Shown here: piece after piece, positions 37,442 through 47,283 of the stretch | How the letters are laid out: each line of letters starts with the position of its first letter | Numbering within the stretch: position 1 is the first letter of the stretch | Assembly: GCF_037991315.1 (NCBI RefSeq) | Contig: NZ_CP150300.1 | Location: forward strand, 3,348,001-3,412,000 | Direction: 5' to 3' | DNA: 64,000 nt | Source: Paenibacillus sp. FSL H8-0079 | Lineage (GTDB): Bacteria > Bacillota > Bacilli > Paenibacillales > Paenibacillaceae | The notes under the pieces: model-generated | The model's input: the letters and a program-made list of their open reading frames with translations, nothing else | Told to the model about the DNA's origin: nothing | Databases searched by the model: none | Translations under genes and position numbers: made by a program

Positions 37442-39064
37442 ATGCGCATGTATAAACTAATGATCGTTGATGATGAATTACTCATGCGGGTTGGAATTCG
37501 TTCCATGCTGAATTGGGAAGAGTACAACTTCTATGTTGTTGGTGAAGCGGGAAATGGAAAAGAGGCATTAAGCCTTGCGCTTGAAGTGATGCCTGATCTA
37601 ATTATTACGGATATCAAGATGCCGATTATGGATGGGCTGCAGCTTATACAAGAGGCCTCGTGCGCACTGAAAACCTGTAAGTATGTCATCCTGAGTAACT
37701 TTGACGAATTTCATTATGTAAAAGAGGCACTAAAACTTGGCGCTTCAGACTACTTGATTAAAAGCGAGATTACAGAAACTGCCCTTATCGATCTCCTGAA
37801 CACCGTTGAACAGAAACTACAAAGCGAACATGTTCATCCAACCAACACACCTTCTAAGGCACATGATTATTCCAACAGCCTAAGACATCTAAAGGACACT
37901 TTCTTCCAAGATATTGTAAGCGGATTCATAAGTGAGGCGGATATGACTACCAAAGCGGAAGAACTACATTTCCGTATACGATCGGACCAGCTGTTCGTCA
38001 TCAAGTTCATCGTAAACTATTACGAGGATGCGAAGCGGAAATATATTGAGAAGGGAGAGAAGTTGCTCCGATTTTCGCTGCTTAATATTATGGAAGAGAT
38101 CATTCCATCGAAATGGGAGAAAGAGATTTTCGTTGAAAGTTCTTCTGAATATTGGGTGATCGTCAATGTACTGCCTGAGAGCCAATCTGTACACGGCGAC
38201 TTGAATAAGCTATGTAATAAACTGCTGTCTTCAATCAAAGATTTTATGAATTTATCACTCACGGCTGGGGTAAGTAGAATATCTTCCGGTTTCCCTTACA
38301 TTAGAACGGCCTGCCAAGAGGCAGAAACGACTCTCCAACAGGGTTTCTTCACAGGTAGCAACCAGGTGTTGTATTACGATGATATGGTTCAATCCCCAGA
38401 TCGACATGAAGTTAAGGCGGCTCTGAGCCCACATCAAGAACGAGGTTTGTTGAAGTTGTGGGTAAGTAAAGATATTCAAAAGGCGGAGGAGTTCCTTGAA
38501 GGAATTCGCTCGGATCTGGAGGCGAAACGAGCGGATGAACATAGCATACGCAAGCAATATATCATGGTAATGGAAACAATACACTCCCATCTATCGCGAG
38601 CCACGGAAAGAAGTACGCCTTCTTTTACAAAGAAATCTCCATATGAAACCCTTCTGAAGGGTGAGTATTGGGAGGACATCCATCAGGATATGCTTGCTCA
38701 TATTGCATATTACTTCCAAACCGATTCCGAAAATAATCAGGAAAGTACTTACGCAGACCTCGCCATCGCGTTGATCGACAAGTATTATGCCGAAGATATT
38801 TCGCTGCAAAGTATCGCTAGCCAAATCAGTGTTAATCCGTCGTATCTCAGCCGATTGTTCAAGCAGGAAAAAGGAGAGAACTTTATCACGTACTTGACTC
38901 GTGTTCGGATTGAACATGCCAAGGCGTATCTATTGAGCAGGGGAATGAGAGTGTACGAAATCGCAGAAAAGGTCGGCTACCATAATTACACGTACTTCAG
39001 TAAGATTTTCAAAAAATCGGTAGGCGTCACTCCGGAGGAATATCGAGAATTACAGCAGGCATGA
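37442..39064 (+). CDS. YesN-type response regulator with AraC DNA-binding domain
   Basis: This 540-residue protein has a receiver domain at 1-125 with VDDE, phosphoacceptor Asp in DLIITDIKMPIMDG (about 57) and Lys in YLIKSE. A long middle region follows (about 150-420), and a C-terminal AraC HTH pair at about 435-535 (ISLQSIASQISVNPSYLSRLFKQEKG and VYEIAEKVGYHNYTYFSKIFKK). This is the usual partner of YesM-type kinases and controls sugar import genes. The kinase gene follows after 28 bases, and the sugar ABC importer converges from the other side, making it the likely target. Confidence 0.93.
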   Translation: MRMYKLMIVDDELLMRVGIRSMLNWEEYNFYVVGEAGNGKEALSLALEVMPDLIITDIKMPIMDGLQLIQEASCALKTCKYVILSNFDEFHYVKEALKLGASDYLIKSEITETALIDLLNTVEQKLQSEHVHPTNTPSKAHDYSNSLRHLKDTFFQDIVSGFISEADMTTKAEELHFRIRSDQLFVIKFIVNYYEDAKRKYIEKGEKLLRFSLLNIMEEIIPSKWEKEIFVESSSEYWVIVNVLPESQSVHGDLNKLCNKLLSSIKDFMNLSLTAGVSRISSGFPYIRTACQEAETTLQQGFFTGSNQVLYYDDMVQSPDRHEVKAALSPHQERGLLKLWVSKDIQKAEEFLEGIRSDLEAKRADEHSIRKQYIMVMETIHSHLSRATERSTPSFTKKSPYETLLKGEYWEDIHQDMLAHIAYYFQTDSENNQESTYADLAIALIDKYYAEDISLQSIASQISVNPSYLSRLFKQEKGENFITYLTRVRIEHAKAYLLSRGMRVYEIAEKVGYHNYTYFSKIFKKSVGVTPEEYRELQQA

Positions 39065-39092
39065 GTGTAATCGGTGAATAGAGGTGCAACTT

Positions 39093-40838
39093 ATGAAGCT
39101 TGTCCAGCCCTTCCAAATCAAGCACAAAATTATGGTGATCTGTATGACGGTGATTATCCTTCCGGTATTTGTGATGACAATCAATTCGTATTACTCCTCA
39201 GAGCGGTTATTGGCGCAGAATTATACAACCTTGCTAAGCGATCTGGCCAAACAGACGAATATTCGAATTGACGAATTCTTGAAGGAGATTGAGAAAATCA
39301 CGCTGCTAGCCAGCACTGGCCTTAGCAACAATCTATCTGCGACCCATGAAGGAAGTTTTCCGATCCAGGATTTCCTGCGAGAGGGTAACGAACAAAATGA
39401 GATTGCCGCATACAATATTTTGATGAATTATATCATGATGAAGGATCGCGTATTCTCCATTTACCTCTACAATATGAACGGGGGACAGGATCTGTTCGTC
39501 AGCCCACACCAGCCCATTGACCCCAACTTCAAAGTGGCGAACGAATTGTGGTTTAAAAAGTTCATGCACGAAAATGATCGAACCATTACGCTGACAACGC
39601 GAATCGATGAGCAATTGGAGAATAAGATACTGGCGGTGTCACACGCTCGCAAAATTCATGATGTGGCTAGTGGGGAACTTCTTGGCGTAATCGTTGTCAG
39701 CATTGATATCAAATTTATCGAAATCGTCAACCGCAACCTGCAGGAAGGACTGCGCTCCAGATTCATGATCGTCGATGAGAATGACAAGATCGTATATAAC
39801 GTGAACGATCGATTAATTGGTACACTGTTCCGAGACAACGTTCGTCCGCCTGAATCATTGAATGTCGTTGTGACCAGCCCGCTTAGTCAACAAAAATGGA
39901 CAACGTATTTATATATGCCCTTGGATGAGCTAACTGCTGATGGAAAAATATTGGGTCGTAATCTGGTGACGCTGGCCATTGTCATTGTTCTTTTTGCTGC
40001 GGTCATATCCATCTTTCTATCTCATGTCATTACAACTCCGATTAAGAAGCTGCTCCGGAATATCTCTCTGGTCGAGAAAGGCCAGTTCGAACAAGTCGTA
40101 CCTATTGGCTCCAGAGATGAGATTGGATATTTATCCATTCGATTCAACAGAATGTCGCATGAATTGAAGCGAATGGTCGAACGGATGCAGCAGGAAGAAA
40201 TAGAGAAAGCCAAGGCTGAGATGCGTGCGCTCCATGACCAGATCAAGCCTCATTTTCTGTATAACACACTTGGTTCGGTAAAATGGATCGCCTCGATGCA
40301 ACAGGCTGACAAAATCGTGGAAATGACCGATGCGCTAATCTCGATGCTCCGCTATGCAACAAAATCCGATGGAACCCTCGTAACCATTCGTGAAGAACTC
40401 GATAATATAGCGAATTACGTAACGATCCAGAATGTCAGGTACTACGATTGTATTCAGATGAGATATGAAATTGAGGATAAACTGCTGGATTATCGCATGC
40501 CCAAAATGATCCTGCAGCCCATTGTAGAGAACGCCATTTTTCATGGACTGGCCGAACTCGAAGAAGACGGAATCATCACTATCCGGATTCAATCACAGCT
40601 GGATGAAGTTGTGATCGAAGTCTGCGATAATGGCGTCGGGATGGATCATCATACGATGCAGAACTTGATGGAAGAAAAGTCCGGTGCCAGTTCAGGAACG
40701 AGCGGAATTGGATTGCATAATGTGCAGCGGCGGATTCAGCTTCATTTTGGTAAACCTTATGGAATACAGGTGGAAAGTAAAATAGGTGAAGGTACCATTT
40801 TCTCCATTCTGCTGCCGGCCATCTCAGAGTTTAGATAG
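39093..40838 (+). CDS. YesM-type sensor histidine kinase
   Basis: About 581 residues from ATG 39093, chosen because AGAGGTG ends 6 bases upstream; a GTG at 39084 also opens the frame. A membrane segment at about 14-35 and another at about 290-312 flank a dCache-like external sensor domain. HAMP follows, then the His_kinase family motif DQIKPHFLYNTLGSVKWIA with the phosphorylated His, and HATPase_c (LQPIVENAIFHGL, DNGVGM). The kinase probably senses an extracellular sugar and signals to the regulator encoded just upstream. Confidence 0.92.
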   Translation: MKLVQPFQIKHKIMVICMTVIILPVFVMTINSYYSSERLLAQNYTTLLSDLAKQTNIRIDEFLKEIEKITLLASTGLSNNLSATHEGSFPIQDFLREGNEQNEIAAYNILMNYIMMKDRVFSIYLYNMNGGQDLFVSPHQPIDPNFKVANELWFKKFMHENDRTITLTTRIDEQLENKILAVSHARKIHDVASGELLGVIVVSIDIKFIEIVNRNLQEGLRSRFMIVDENDKIVYNVNDRLIGTLFRDNVRPPESLNVVVTSPLSQQKWTTYLYMPLDELTADGKILGRNLVTLAIVIVLFAAVISIFLSHVITTPIKKLLRNISLVEKGQFEQVVPIGSRDEIGYLSIRFNRMSHELKRMVERMQQEEIEKAKAEMRALHDQIKPHFLYNTLGSVKWIASMQQADKIVEMTDALISMLRYATKSDGTLVTIREELDNIANYVTIQNVRYYDCIQMRYEIEDKLLDYRMPKMILQPIVENAIFHGLAELEEDGIITIRIQSQLDEVVIEVCDNGVGMDHHTMQNLMEEKSGASSGTSGIGLHNVQRRIQLHFGKPYGIQVESKIGEGTIFSILLPAISEFR

Positions 40839-40878
40839 AACAAAAGGGCTTACAGTATGAACTGCAAGCCCTTTTGTT
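40839..40878. terminator. Bidirectional terminator between kinase and ABC importer
   Basis: AACAAAAGGGCTT (40839-40851) pairs with AAGCCCTTTTGTT (40866-40878), extended by CAG/CTG. It lies between convergent genes and touches the end of the permease gene. Confidence 0.85.
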
Positions 40879-41768
40879 CACCCTTTGACACTTCCTAGCA
40901 CCAAACCCTTGGTAAAGTATTTCTGTAAGAACGGATACACGAGCAGAATCGGAATGGCACCCAAGAACATTTGAGCAGCGCGTCCCGTTCTGGCGTTCAT
41001 CATGGATAACAGTTGCGTATAGTCTGATCCAGATTTCAGCATGATTTGCTCAAAGCTCTGCAGGAGAGTCTGGAGGTAGCTTTGTAATGGATAATTAGCT
41101 GGATTATTCATATAGATAATGCCATCGAACCAGGAATTCCAGTGGGCGACGATACTGAACAAACCAACTGTTGCGAGAGCGGGCTTGAGGAGCGGGAGTA
41201 GAATACGAAGCAATACCTGTACAGGCCCAGCCCCATCGATAATTGCTGATTCTTCAATTTCCTCAGGCAACCCTCTAATGAAATTCATGAGGATAATCAT
41301 GCTGAATACGGGGAGAGCCCCAGGCAGGATCAGAGACCATATGGAATCGATTAGTCCCATTTTGACGACTACCAGATAGGTTGGAATTAGTCCTCCGCTG
41401 AATAACATGGTTACGATGAAAAATCCCATATAAATATTGCGCCCCATTAATTTTTGTTTCGATTTGGAGAGGGGATACGCCGTAAGAACGATCAGAACCA
41501 GATTCACCAACGTTCCGAGAACAGTTCGCTGGATGGCGACCCAGAGAGAGGAGAAGAAGGACCCTCCAGTTAATGCAAATTCATAGGCCTTAGTTGTGAA
41601 CTCCACAGGCCAGAACGTAACACTGCCCGCAGATACAGCTGAACTGCTACTGAATGAAACGGCCAACAGGTTGATAAACGGCAGGATACATAGTAGAGAG
41701 ATTAGAAGCAATATGGTGTGGTTTACGATAAGAAACACACGCCTACTCATACTTTTATCGTGGATCAT
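40878..41768 (-). CDS. Carbohydrate ABC transporter permease (MalG/LplC type)
   Basis: This 296-residue protein has six membrane segments. The binding-protein-dependent permease loop EIEESAIIDGAGPVQVLLRILLPLLKPAL carries the EAA motif with its conserved Gly. The N-terminus SRRVFLIVNHTILLLISLLCILPFINLLAVSFSS is typical of the YtcP/LplC CUT1 group used for oligosaccharide uptake. It is the last gene of a minus-strand operon (binding protein, permease, permease) with no ATPase gene. The ATPase is probably a shared MsmX-like one elsewhere, as is common in Firmicutes. Confidence 0.92.
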   Translation of the reverse strand: MIHDKSMSRRVFLIVNHTILLLISLLCILPFINLLAVSFSSSSAVSAGSVTFWPVEFTTKAYEFALTGGSFFSSLWVAIQRTVLGTLVNLVLIVLTAYPLSKSKQKLMGRNIYMGFFIVTMLFSGGLIPTYLVVVKMGLIDSIWSLILPGALPVFSMIILMNFIRGLPEEIEESAIIDGAGPVQVLLRILLPLLKPALATVGLFSIVAHWNSWFDGIIYMNNPANYPLQSYLQTLLQSFEQIMLKSGSDYTQLLSMMNARTGRAAQMFLGAIPILLVYPFLQKYFTKGLVLGSVKG

Positions 41769-41786
41769 AATGTTAGTTCCTCCCTC

Positions 41787-42677
41787 TTAGAAGATGCGAT
41801 AGCCAGCTACTCTATAAGCCAGAATGTACGATACGGCAACCAGAACACTGGAAATGATGGATTTGAATAATCCGACAGCGGTACCAATCGAATATTGTGC
41901 CTGCTGAATTCCCAGACGGTATACGTAGGTATCAATAATATCACCGGTCTGATAGACGACAGGGGAGTAGAGATTATAGATCTGGTCAAAGCCAGCATTG
42001 AGTACGTTTCCAAGTGACAATACTGTCATTAAGACAATGGTTGGCATGAGGAGAGGCAACGTAATGTAGATCGTCTGCTTCCACCGTTTCGCTCCGTCGA
42101 TCACCGCGGCCTCGTAAAGTCCGGGGTCAATACTAGTTAAGGCTGCTAAGTAAACAACTGTGCCAAAGCCGAAGCCCTTCCATATGTCACTTACAATCAT
42201 CGTCCAAGGAAAAATAGAGGGTGTGCCAAGAAAGGAGATCGGTGCAATCCCGAATATACTTAGAAATGTATTGATAATGCCGTCAGAGCTAAGGATATCC
42301 AGCATGATGCCGGCCATAATGACCCAAGAGAGGAAGTTCGGAATGTAGACAAGTGTTTGGAATGTACGTTTGATTCCACTGTGTAGTACCTCGTTAAGCA
42401 GTAATGCGAAAATAACGGGCACGATTATACCACCGATAATCTTGAAGACAGACATGTACAGTGTATTCCAGATCGTTCTTACGAAGTTCGGCTGATTAAA
42501 GATGTGGGTAAAATTATCCCATCCTACCCATGGCGAGTTGAAACCGAGGCCCGGATTGTACTTCTGAAATGCAATAATAAGTCCGTAGAAAGGGATGTAA
42601 CTAAAGATGAAGACCAAGACCAGGCTTGGGATCAACATGAGATGGTAAGCACGCTGCTGATTCCATTTTCTCAGCAT
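41787..42677 (-). CDS. Carbohydrate ABC transporter permease (MalF/LplB type)
   Basis: This 296-residue permease has six membrane segments and the EAA loop GLYEAAVIDGAKRWKQTIYITLPLLMPTIVL. The N-terminus includes IPFYGLIIAFQKYNPGLGFNSPWVGWDNF, typical of LplB-type CUT1 permeases. It forms a heterodimer with the permease encoded 18 bases downstream. GGAGG stands seven bases before the ATG. No ATPase gene is present in the operon. Confidence 0.92.
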   Translation of the reverse strand: MLRKWNQQRAYHLMLIPSLVLVFIFSYIPFYGLIIAFQKYNPGLGFNSPWVGWDNFTHIFNQPNFVRTIWNTLYMSVFKIIGGIIVPVIFALLLNEVLHSGIKRTFQTLVYIPNFLSWVIMAGIMLDILSSDGIINTFLSIFGIAPISFLGTPSIFPWTMIVSDIWKGFGFGTVVYLAALTSIDPGLYEAAVIDGAKRWKQTIYITLPLLMPTIVLMTVLSLGNVLNAGFDQIYNLYSPVVYQTGDIIDTYVYRLGIQQAQYSIGTAVGLFKSIISSVLVAVSYILAYRVAGYRIF

Positions 42678-42766
42678 TCGTATTCCTCCGTTCTTGGCGC
42701 GATGAATTTGTAACCGCTACCAAGAAGAGACGAGAACATACCCATCCCTTCTTGGCAACAGACTTA

Positions 42767-44368
42767 TTATTTTCCGTATGCCTCATTGACTGCCTGGGTT
42801 GCGTCATCGCCTCCGGCTGCACGCCAATTCTGGACAATCACATCGAAATAATCGATACTTTCGCTCCCCATAATAATCTTGGTGAAGCCTTCGGTCAGGA
42901 TATCATCTAAGGTTGTGCCGTAGCTCGACAGGATTTCTGGCGTAACACCCCATAGGGCCGTTTTCGTATAGTTCTCGCTGTCGAGTACTTTCTTGGCAAG
43001 ACCATAAGCATTTTTGGGAGCACCTTGCTGTAAATAATCACCGATCGCTCCAGGTGTTGCATTCTCCATGAATTCAACACTGTTGTTATATTTTTGCCAC
43101 ATTCCCGAAGTCGTGAGTCCACTCGTATCCTTGGATTCAAGGGCAACTGACACAGCCTCAAATTGCTCGTAATCCGAATTTGGATTAAGTACACGGAACA
43201 CACCAACAACATGGGCAATATCGTTATCCAGCAAGGCAGATAGCGTTTCTGGAGATTCTTTGCCATTGCCTTCATCCACGATATAAGCATAGTCGTTCAA
43301 AATTTTAATCACTTCTTCAGGACGCTTGAATCCCTTTTTCATGACGATATAATTATTGTTGGCGAAGAAAATGGATTGTTTTGCTTCCTTCCCATCGACG
43401 GTAGGGATGATATAAGGATAGAAGATGGCGTCCTTACCCAGATTGGATACCGTATCTACACCCGGATTATAACCCCACCATTGGTAATAAGGCTGTATCC
43501 CCACTTTGCCGGCTACAATATCCGCGTTCATCGCATTAAAGTCTTTGATTGCAAATTCCGGATCAATGATGCCTCGCTTGTACCATTCTGACCACTCAGC
43601 CAGCGCATTCTTCATCTCAGGCTGCACGGAGCCATACACGAGTTGTCCACTGTTATCCTCCATCCACATATCCGGATGCGCATTCCATGCAATAGCGAGC
43701 AGGTTGAGGTAATCCAACGATTGGTCTACGGCTATACCATAACCGCCGTGCTTATCCATGAATTTCAATGCCATATTCTTGATGTCTTCCACAGACTTCG
43801 GATCCTGGACTCCCAATTCTTCTTTCCAGTCATTCCGGATCCAGATGAAGTCTGGTTGTTCAATTAATCCCCAGTGCATCTGCGGTATGCCGTATAGCTT
43901 ACCATCCTTTTTTCCAGACTCGTAACTATCCGCATCCGCTTCCATGTAACCTTTGAGACGATCTGAAGCATGTTGGTCAAAGACCTCAGAAAGATCCATG
44001 ACCATATCTGCTTCGACCAACTGTCTGAGTTGTGATGGATTTACCCTGAATACGTCAGGAAGATCGTTCGATGCGATAGCCAAATTCAGTTTTGTATCGT
44101 ACTCGTCGCTGACCCAATCTGTTTTGACATCAATATTGAACTTCTCGTTGTAGCGCTTAATCCACACATTGTTTGTGATATCGTCGCCCTTTGGATACTT
44201 GGCAGAAGTGTATTCTGACGTTACGGTGTGAATGGTTGTCGTTCCAGCCTCATTGGAATCCGGGTCCGTCGTGGTATCTTTCTCCGTGTTGCTTCCATTG
44301 CTACAAGCTGCGAGTAATAAGGTAGACAGGCACAAAGACAAGACTAAAGTTTTCGTTTTCTTGTTCAT
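42767..44368 (-). CDS. Extracellular sugar-binding lipoprotein of ABC importer
   Basis: This 533-residue protein begins with a lipoprotein signal (MNKKTKTLVLSLCLSTLLLA) and a lipobox LLAAC, so it is anchored outside the membrane at Cys22. The mature part is an SBP family 1 fold of the LplA/YtcQ type (WIKRYNEKFNIDVKTDWV, then DVFRVNPSQLRQLVEADMVMDLSE). It is the first gene of the lplABC-like operon. Its ligand is probably an oligosaccharide. Regulation by the convergent YesM/YesN-type pair is likely but inferred. Confidence 0.92.
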   Translation of the reverse strand: MNKKTKTLVLSLCLSTLLLAACSNGSNTEKDTTTDPDSNEAGTTTIHTVTSEYTSAKYPKGDDITNNVWIKRYNEKFNIDVKTDWVSDEYDTKLNLAIASNDLPDVFRVNPSQLRQLVEADMVMDLSEVFDQHASDRLKGYMEADADSYESGKKDGKLYGIPQMHWGLIEQPDFIWIRNDWKEELGVQDPKSVEDIKNMALKFMDKHGGYGIAVDQSLDYLNLLAIAWNAHPDMWMEDNSGQLVYGSVQPEMKNALAEWSEWYKRGIIDPEFAIKDFNAMNADIVAGKVGIQPYYQWWGYNPGVDTVSNLGKDAIFYPYIIPTVDGKEAKQSIFFANNNYIVMKKGFKRPEEVIKILNDYAYIVDEGNGKESPETLSALLDNDIAHVVGVFRVLNPNSDYEQFEAVSVALESKDTSGLTTSGMWQKYNNSVEFMENATPGAIGDYLQQGAPKNAYGLAKKVLDSENYTKTALWGVTPEILSSYGTTLDDILTEGFTKIIMGSESIDYFDVIVQNWRAAGGDDATQAVNEAYGK

Positions 44369-44554
44369 TTCTTTTCCCCCTTATCAGTCATATTTCAATA
44401 TCGCTTTCTTGAAAATATTCTAACCGAGAAAGGGGGAAGGAGATATAAAGGTTATTGACGAGAATCCGTATGTTTTTTTACTTTCGAGTTATAGCGGAGA
44501 AAAGATCCACGAGTTCTGTGCACTTTTTTTACTTTTCACTCCTTCTTTTTTTAC

Positions 44555-45565
44555 TCATGTCTCCAAAAATCGCTTTAGATGACGATCGATAACGCGTGAA
44601 TCCGCTTCGTTAGCTCCGATCCCAAAGCAGTGTCCCCATTTGGACTCTATAGGCTGAAAAACAGCATTCGGCATATGTTGAACATCATACGCACTGTCCT
44701 CTGGCGTGAAGAACAAGTCACTTGACCCTGGCATAACGAGTGCAGGAGAGGTGATCTTGCTTAGCGCCTGTTCGAAGTTGCAGTTATCTACGGGATTAAC
44801 GCTAATGTCTCCATGTATTCCTGTACGCAGCATGGTAATCAAGTCGTTAGCATCAAAGGATAAAAACACCTGGTCCCAGTAATCTTCTACATAAGATTTC
44901 AAGGTATCGTAACCTTCGGATTGATACAATTTCTCCAAATAGTACGCCTGCGAGAACCCCCATGGAGCATAAGCTCTACCCATCGCTGCGAGACCGGCAA
45001 CCGGAGGGCGGTCATATCTACCATTTTTAAAATTCGAATCTGCCTGTAATGCCGAGATCATGGATTCGAACACCAGCTGTGTATGTGGTCTGCTCTTTGC
45101 TGTTCCGCCAAAGGGGGCAATACGTTCGACCATCTCAGGATAACTCGTTCCCCATTGATAAACCTGCATGGCACCTAAAGACCAGCCAACAACGAGTTTA
45201 ATTTTGGTTATTCCGAACTTTTGAGTAAGCAGTTGATGTTGAAAACGCACATTGTCATACATCGAGATGAGAGGGAAGTTTTCCTTATCATACGGGGCAG
45301 GGGTATTGCTGGGAGAGGACGATAATCCGTTACCCAACATATTAGGCACGATGATAAAGTACCGACTGGGATCCAATGCCTTGTCCGCTCCAATTAACCA
45401 TTCATTATCTGTGTGAAGTCCAGCAAACCACGTTGGAACGACAATAACATTGTCCTTTGCAGCATTTAAGTTTCCATAGGTCTTGTATGCAATAAAAGCT
45501 TGAGGGAGCTGTTGCCCCGATTGAAGTATTGTATCTTCAAGGTTATATGTTTCATAATCGTTCAT
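44555..45565 (-). CDS. Alpha/beta hydrolase of the MetX-like acyltransferase family
   Basis: About 336 residues from ATG 45565, which has AAGGAGA eight bases upstream; the frame opens at 45607. The catalytic Ser is in VVGWSLGAMQVYQW, the Asp probably in PGSSDLFFTPED and the His in KWGHCFGIGAN. This matches the homoserine O-acetyltransferase-like superfamily. The methionine pathway context is absent, so it may be a hydrolase or an acyltransferase with another substrate. It is divergent from a LysR gene with a palindrome in between, so it is probably controlled by that regulator. Confidence 0.78.
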   Translation of the reverse strand: MNDYETYNLEDTILQSGQQLPQAFIAYKTYGNLNAAKDNVIVVPTWFAGLHTDNEWLIGADKALDPSRYFIIVPNMLGNGLSSSPSNTPAPYDKENFPLISMYDNVRFQHQLLTQKFGITKIKLVVGWSLGAMQVYQWGTSYPEMVERIAPFGGTAKSRPHTQLVFESMISALQADSNFKNGRYDRPPVAGLAAMGRAYAPWGFSQAYYLEKLYQSEGYDTLKSYVEDYWDQVFLSFDANDLITMLRTGIHGDISVNPVDNCNFEQALSKITSPALVMPGSSDLFFTPEDSAYDVQHMPNAVFQPIESKWGHCFGIGANEADSRVIDRHLKRFLET

Positions 45566-45613
45566 GGATAGATTCTCCTTTAAAATAAAGTAATAACTTG
45601 ATTTCACTCTACA

Positions 45614-45623
45614 ATAGGCCTAT
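45614..45623. promoter_or_regulatory. Candidate LysR operator
   Basis: ATAGGCCTAT is a perfect 10-bp palindrome between the divergent hydrolase and LysR genes, about 50 bases from one start and 70 from the other. Confidence 0.4.
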
Positions 45624-45690
45624 CATCAATTCAATGAAACGTTATCGAACATATCATTCATTTATTTTGAACAGAGAAGGTGCTTGATTC

Positions 45691-46575
45691 ATGGAAATAC
45701 GCCAACTAAAAACCTTTTGGACACTTGCTTCAACCTGCAGCTTTCATCAGACGGCTGAATTATTGAGTTATGTTCCATCTACCATAACGATGCAAATCAA
45801 ATCGCTGGAAGAAGAGCTCGGTGTGAAATTGCTGGATCGATTAGGAAAAAAGGTCGTGTTAACGGATGCTGGCCAACAATTTTTGCCGTATGCCACTAAA
45901 ATCTTAAACGATGTAGAGGAAGCAAAATGCATATCTAGTCAACAGGGGGAATTGGCAGGAACGGTTGTCATCGGAGCAGATGAAGTGCTATGCGCTTATC
46001 TTCTTCCAGCCTTGTTCAAACGCTTCCGAGCGGAGTATCCTGGTGTGCGGTTATTGTTCCGCCCTTTGTCCGGCCAAGAGCTTAAATCCAGTCTGAGAGA
46101 AGGACAGGCCGATGTCGTTTTTGTATTGGATGAGCAGGTTGTTTCCAAAGATCTTCATTCAGAATTTTTAAAGGAGGAGAACTTTCAAATGGTCGTTTCT
46201 CCCGATCATGTGCTGGCATCACGTTCCTCGTTAATCGTTGATTACTTCCACAAACAGCATTTTTTGTTGACCGAAAAGAACTGTTCTTATCGCACTTATT
46301 TTGACCAATCCCTACTAAAAAAAGGTGCGGATGCTCTGACAGAACTGGAGTTCCATAGTGTAGAAGCCATTAAACAATGCGCTGTAGCTGGTCTAGGGGT
46401 CGCTTTGTTGCCTGAACTGGCTCTAAAGAAAGAGTTGAGCGAGGGAGATTTGGTTGCTTTGCCGTGGGATTTATCGGAAATAACCTTTACGGCACAGATG
46501 CTCTGGCATCGGGAGAAGTGGATATCTCCGTCCATGACTGCTTTCATCCAGGTCGCAAAGAGTGAGTTGATTTGA
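45691..46575 (+). CDS. LysR family transcriptional regulator
   Basis: This 294-residue protein has a winged HTH at 1-60 (MEIRQLKTFWTLASTCSFHQ, then TAELLSYVPSTITMQIKSLEEEL) and an effector-binding domain from about 90. The ATG follows GAAGGTG. It is divergent from the MetX-like hydrolase gene, its likely target. A Nudix gene follows on the same strand after about 65 bases and may be read from the same transcript. Confidence 0.9.
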   Translation: MEIRQLKTFWTLASTCSFHQTAELLSYVPSTITMQIKSLEEELGVKLLDRLGKKVVLTDAGQQFLPYATKILNDVEEAKCISSQQGELAGTVVIGADEVLCAYLLPALFKRFRAEYPGVRLLFRPLSGQELKSSLREGQADVVFVLDEQVVSKDLHSEFLKEENFQMVVSPDHVLASRSSLIVDYFHKQHFLLTEKNCSYRTYFDQSLLKKGADALTELEFHSVEAIKQCAVAGLGVALLPELALKKELSEGDLVALPWDLSEITFTAQMLWHREKWISPSMTAFIQVAKSELI

Positions 46576-46639
46576 TTGTTCAGAATTTGTTTAGACGTAT
46601 ATGTTAAGATATTCTTCACAGAACATATGGAGGATTAAA

Positions 46640-47104
46640 ATGGAGAGAAAGATTAGAAATTCTGCAAAAGCATTAATTATCAAAGATGGGAGAATGCTTG
46701 CGATTAGGCAGGAAGATAATGGCGATGTAATCTATCTCTTGCCTGGCGGGAGCCAAAATGCAGGTGAAACACTGACTGATGCCGTGAAGAGAGAAGTAGC
46801 AGCAGAAATCGGAGTAGACGTAGAGCCTTTATCCTTGGAATTCGTAATTGAAGGTGTATATGGCGCAGCTCTTCATCGTGTAGATTTTGTTTTTTTATCC
46901 GAATACATAGGTTTAATGGACAATAACAGTTCTATTCTGCCAAGTGACGAAAACCAAGTAGAATATGAATGGCTTGACATTAAAAGCTTGATCCAACAAC
47001 CTTTATTGCCCTCAAAATTACGAAAGCAGATCATTAGATTAGTTGAGGGAGAAAACACGGTTATGTATTTAGGAATTGAAGAAGACGAGGACCTGAATGG
47101 TTAG
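46640..47104 (+). CDS. Nudix hydrolase with altered Nudix box
   Basis: About 154 residues from ATG 46640, which has GGAGG upstream; the frame opens at 46601. The Nudix box reads GGSQNAGETLTDAVKREV followed by AAEIGV. The consensus is GX5EX7REUXEEXGU, so the first Glu of the EE pair is Ala here while the rest is kept. Family members hydrolyse nucleoside diphosphates linked to other groups, using Mg2+ bound by the box Glu residues. Loss of one Glu may weaken or alter activity. No specific substrate can be named. Confidence 0.85.
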   Translation: MERKIRNSAKALIIKDGRMLAIRQEDNGDVIYLLPGGSQNAGETLTDAVKREVAAEIGVDVEPLSLEFVIEGVYGAALHRVDFVFLSEYIGLMDNNSSILPSDENQVEYEWLDIKSLIQQPLLPSKLRKQIIRLVEGENTVMYLGIEEDEDLNG

Positions 47105-47165
47105 ACATGCCACACGGATGTGCAATTCTATACGTAAACAAGCGGCCGTCTTGTATTTATAGAGG

Positions 47166-47211
47166 AAAGGCTATTTCAAAGGACATAATGGTCCAGTTAA
47201 ATAGCCTTTTT
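47166..47211 (+). terminator. Intrinsic terminator after Nudix gene
   Basis: AAAGGCTATTT (47166-47176) pairs with AAATAGCCTTT (47199-47209), with an inner GGAC/GTCC stem and T-rich end. Confidence 0.8.
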
Positions 47212-47283
47212 GCCGTTGAAAAAAAGTGTGCAGAGCGATTCGAAAATGAACATCTAGGCTAAGGGGTTACATTAGACCAGGTG

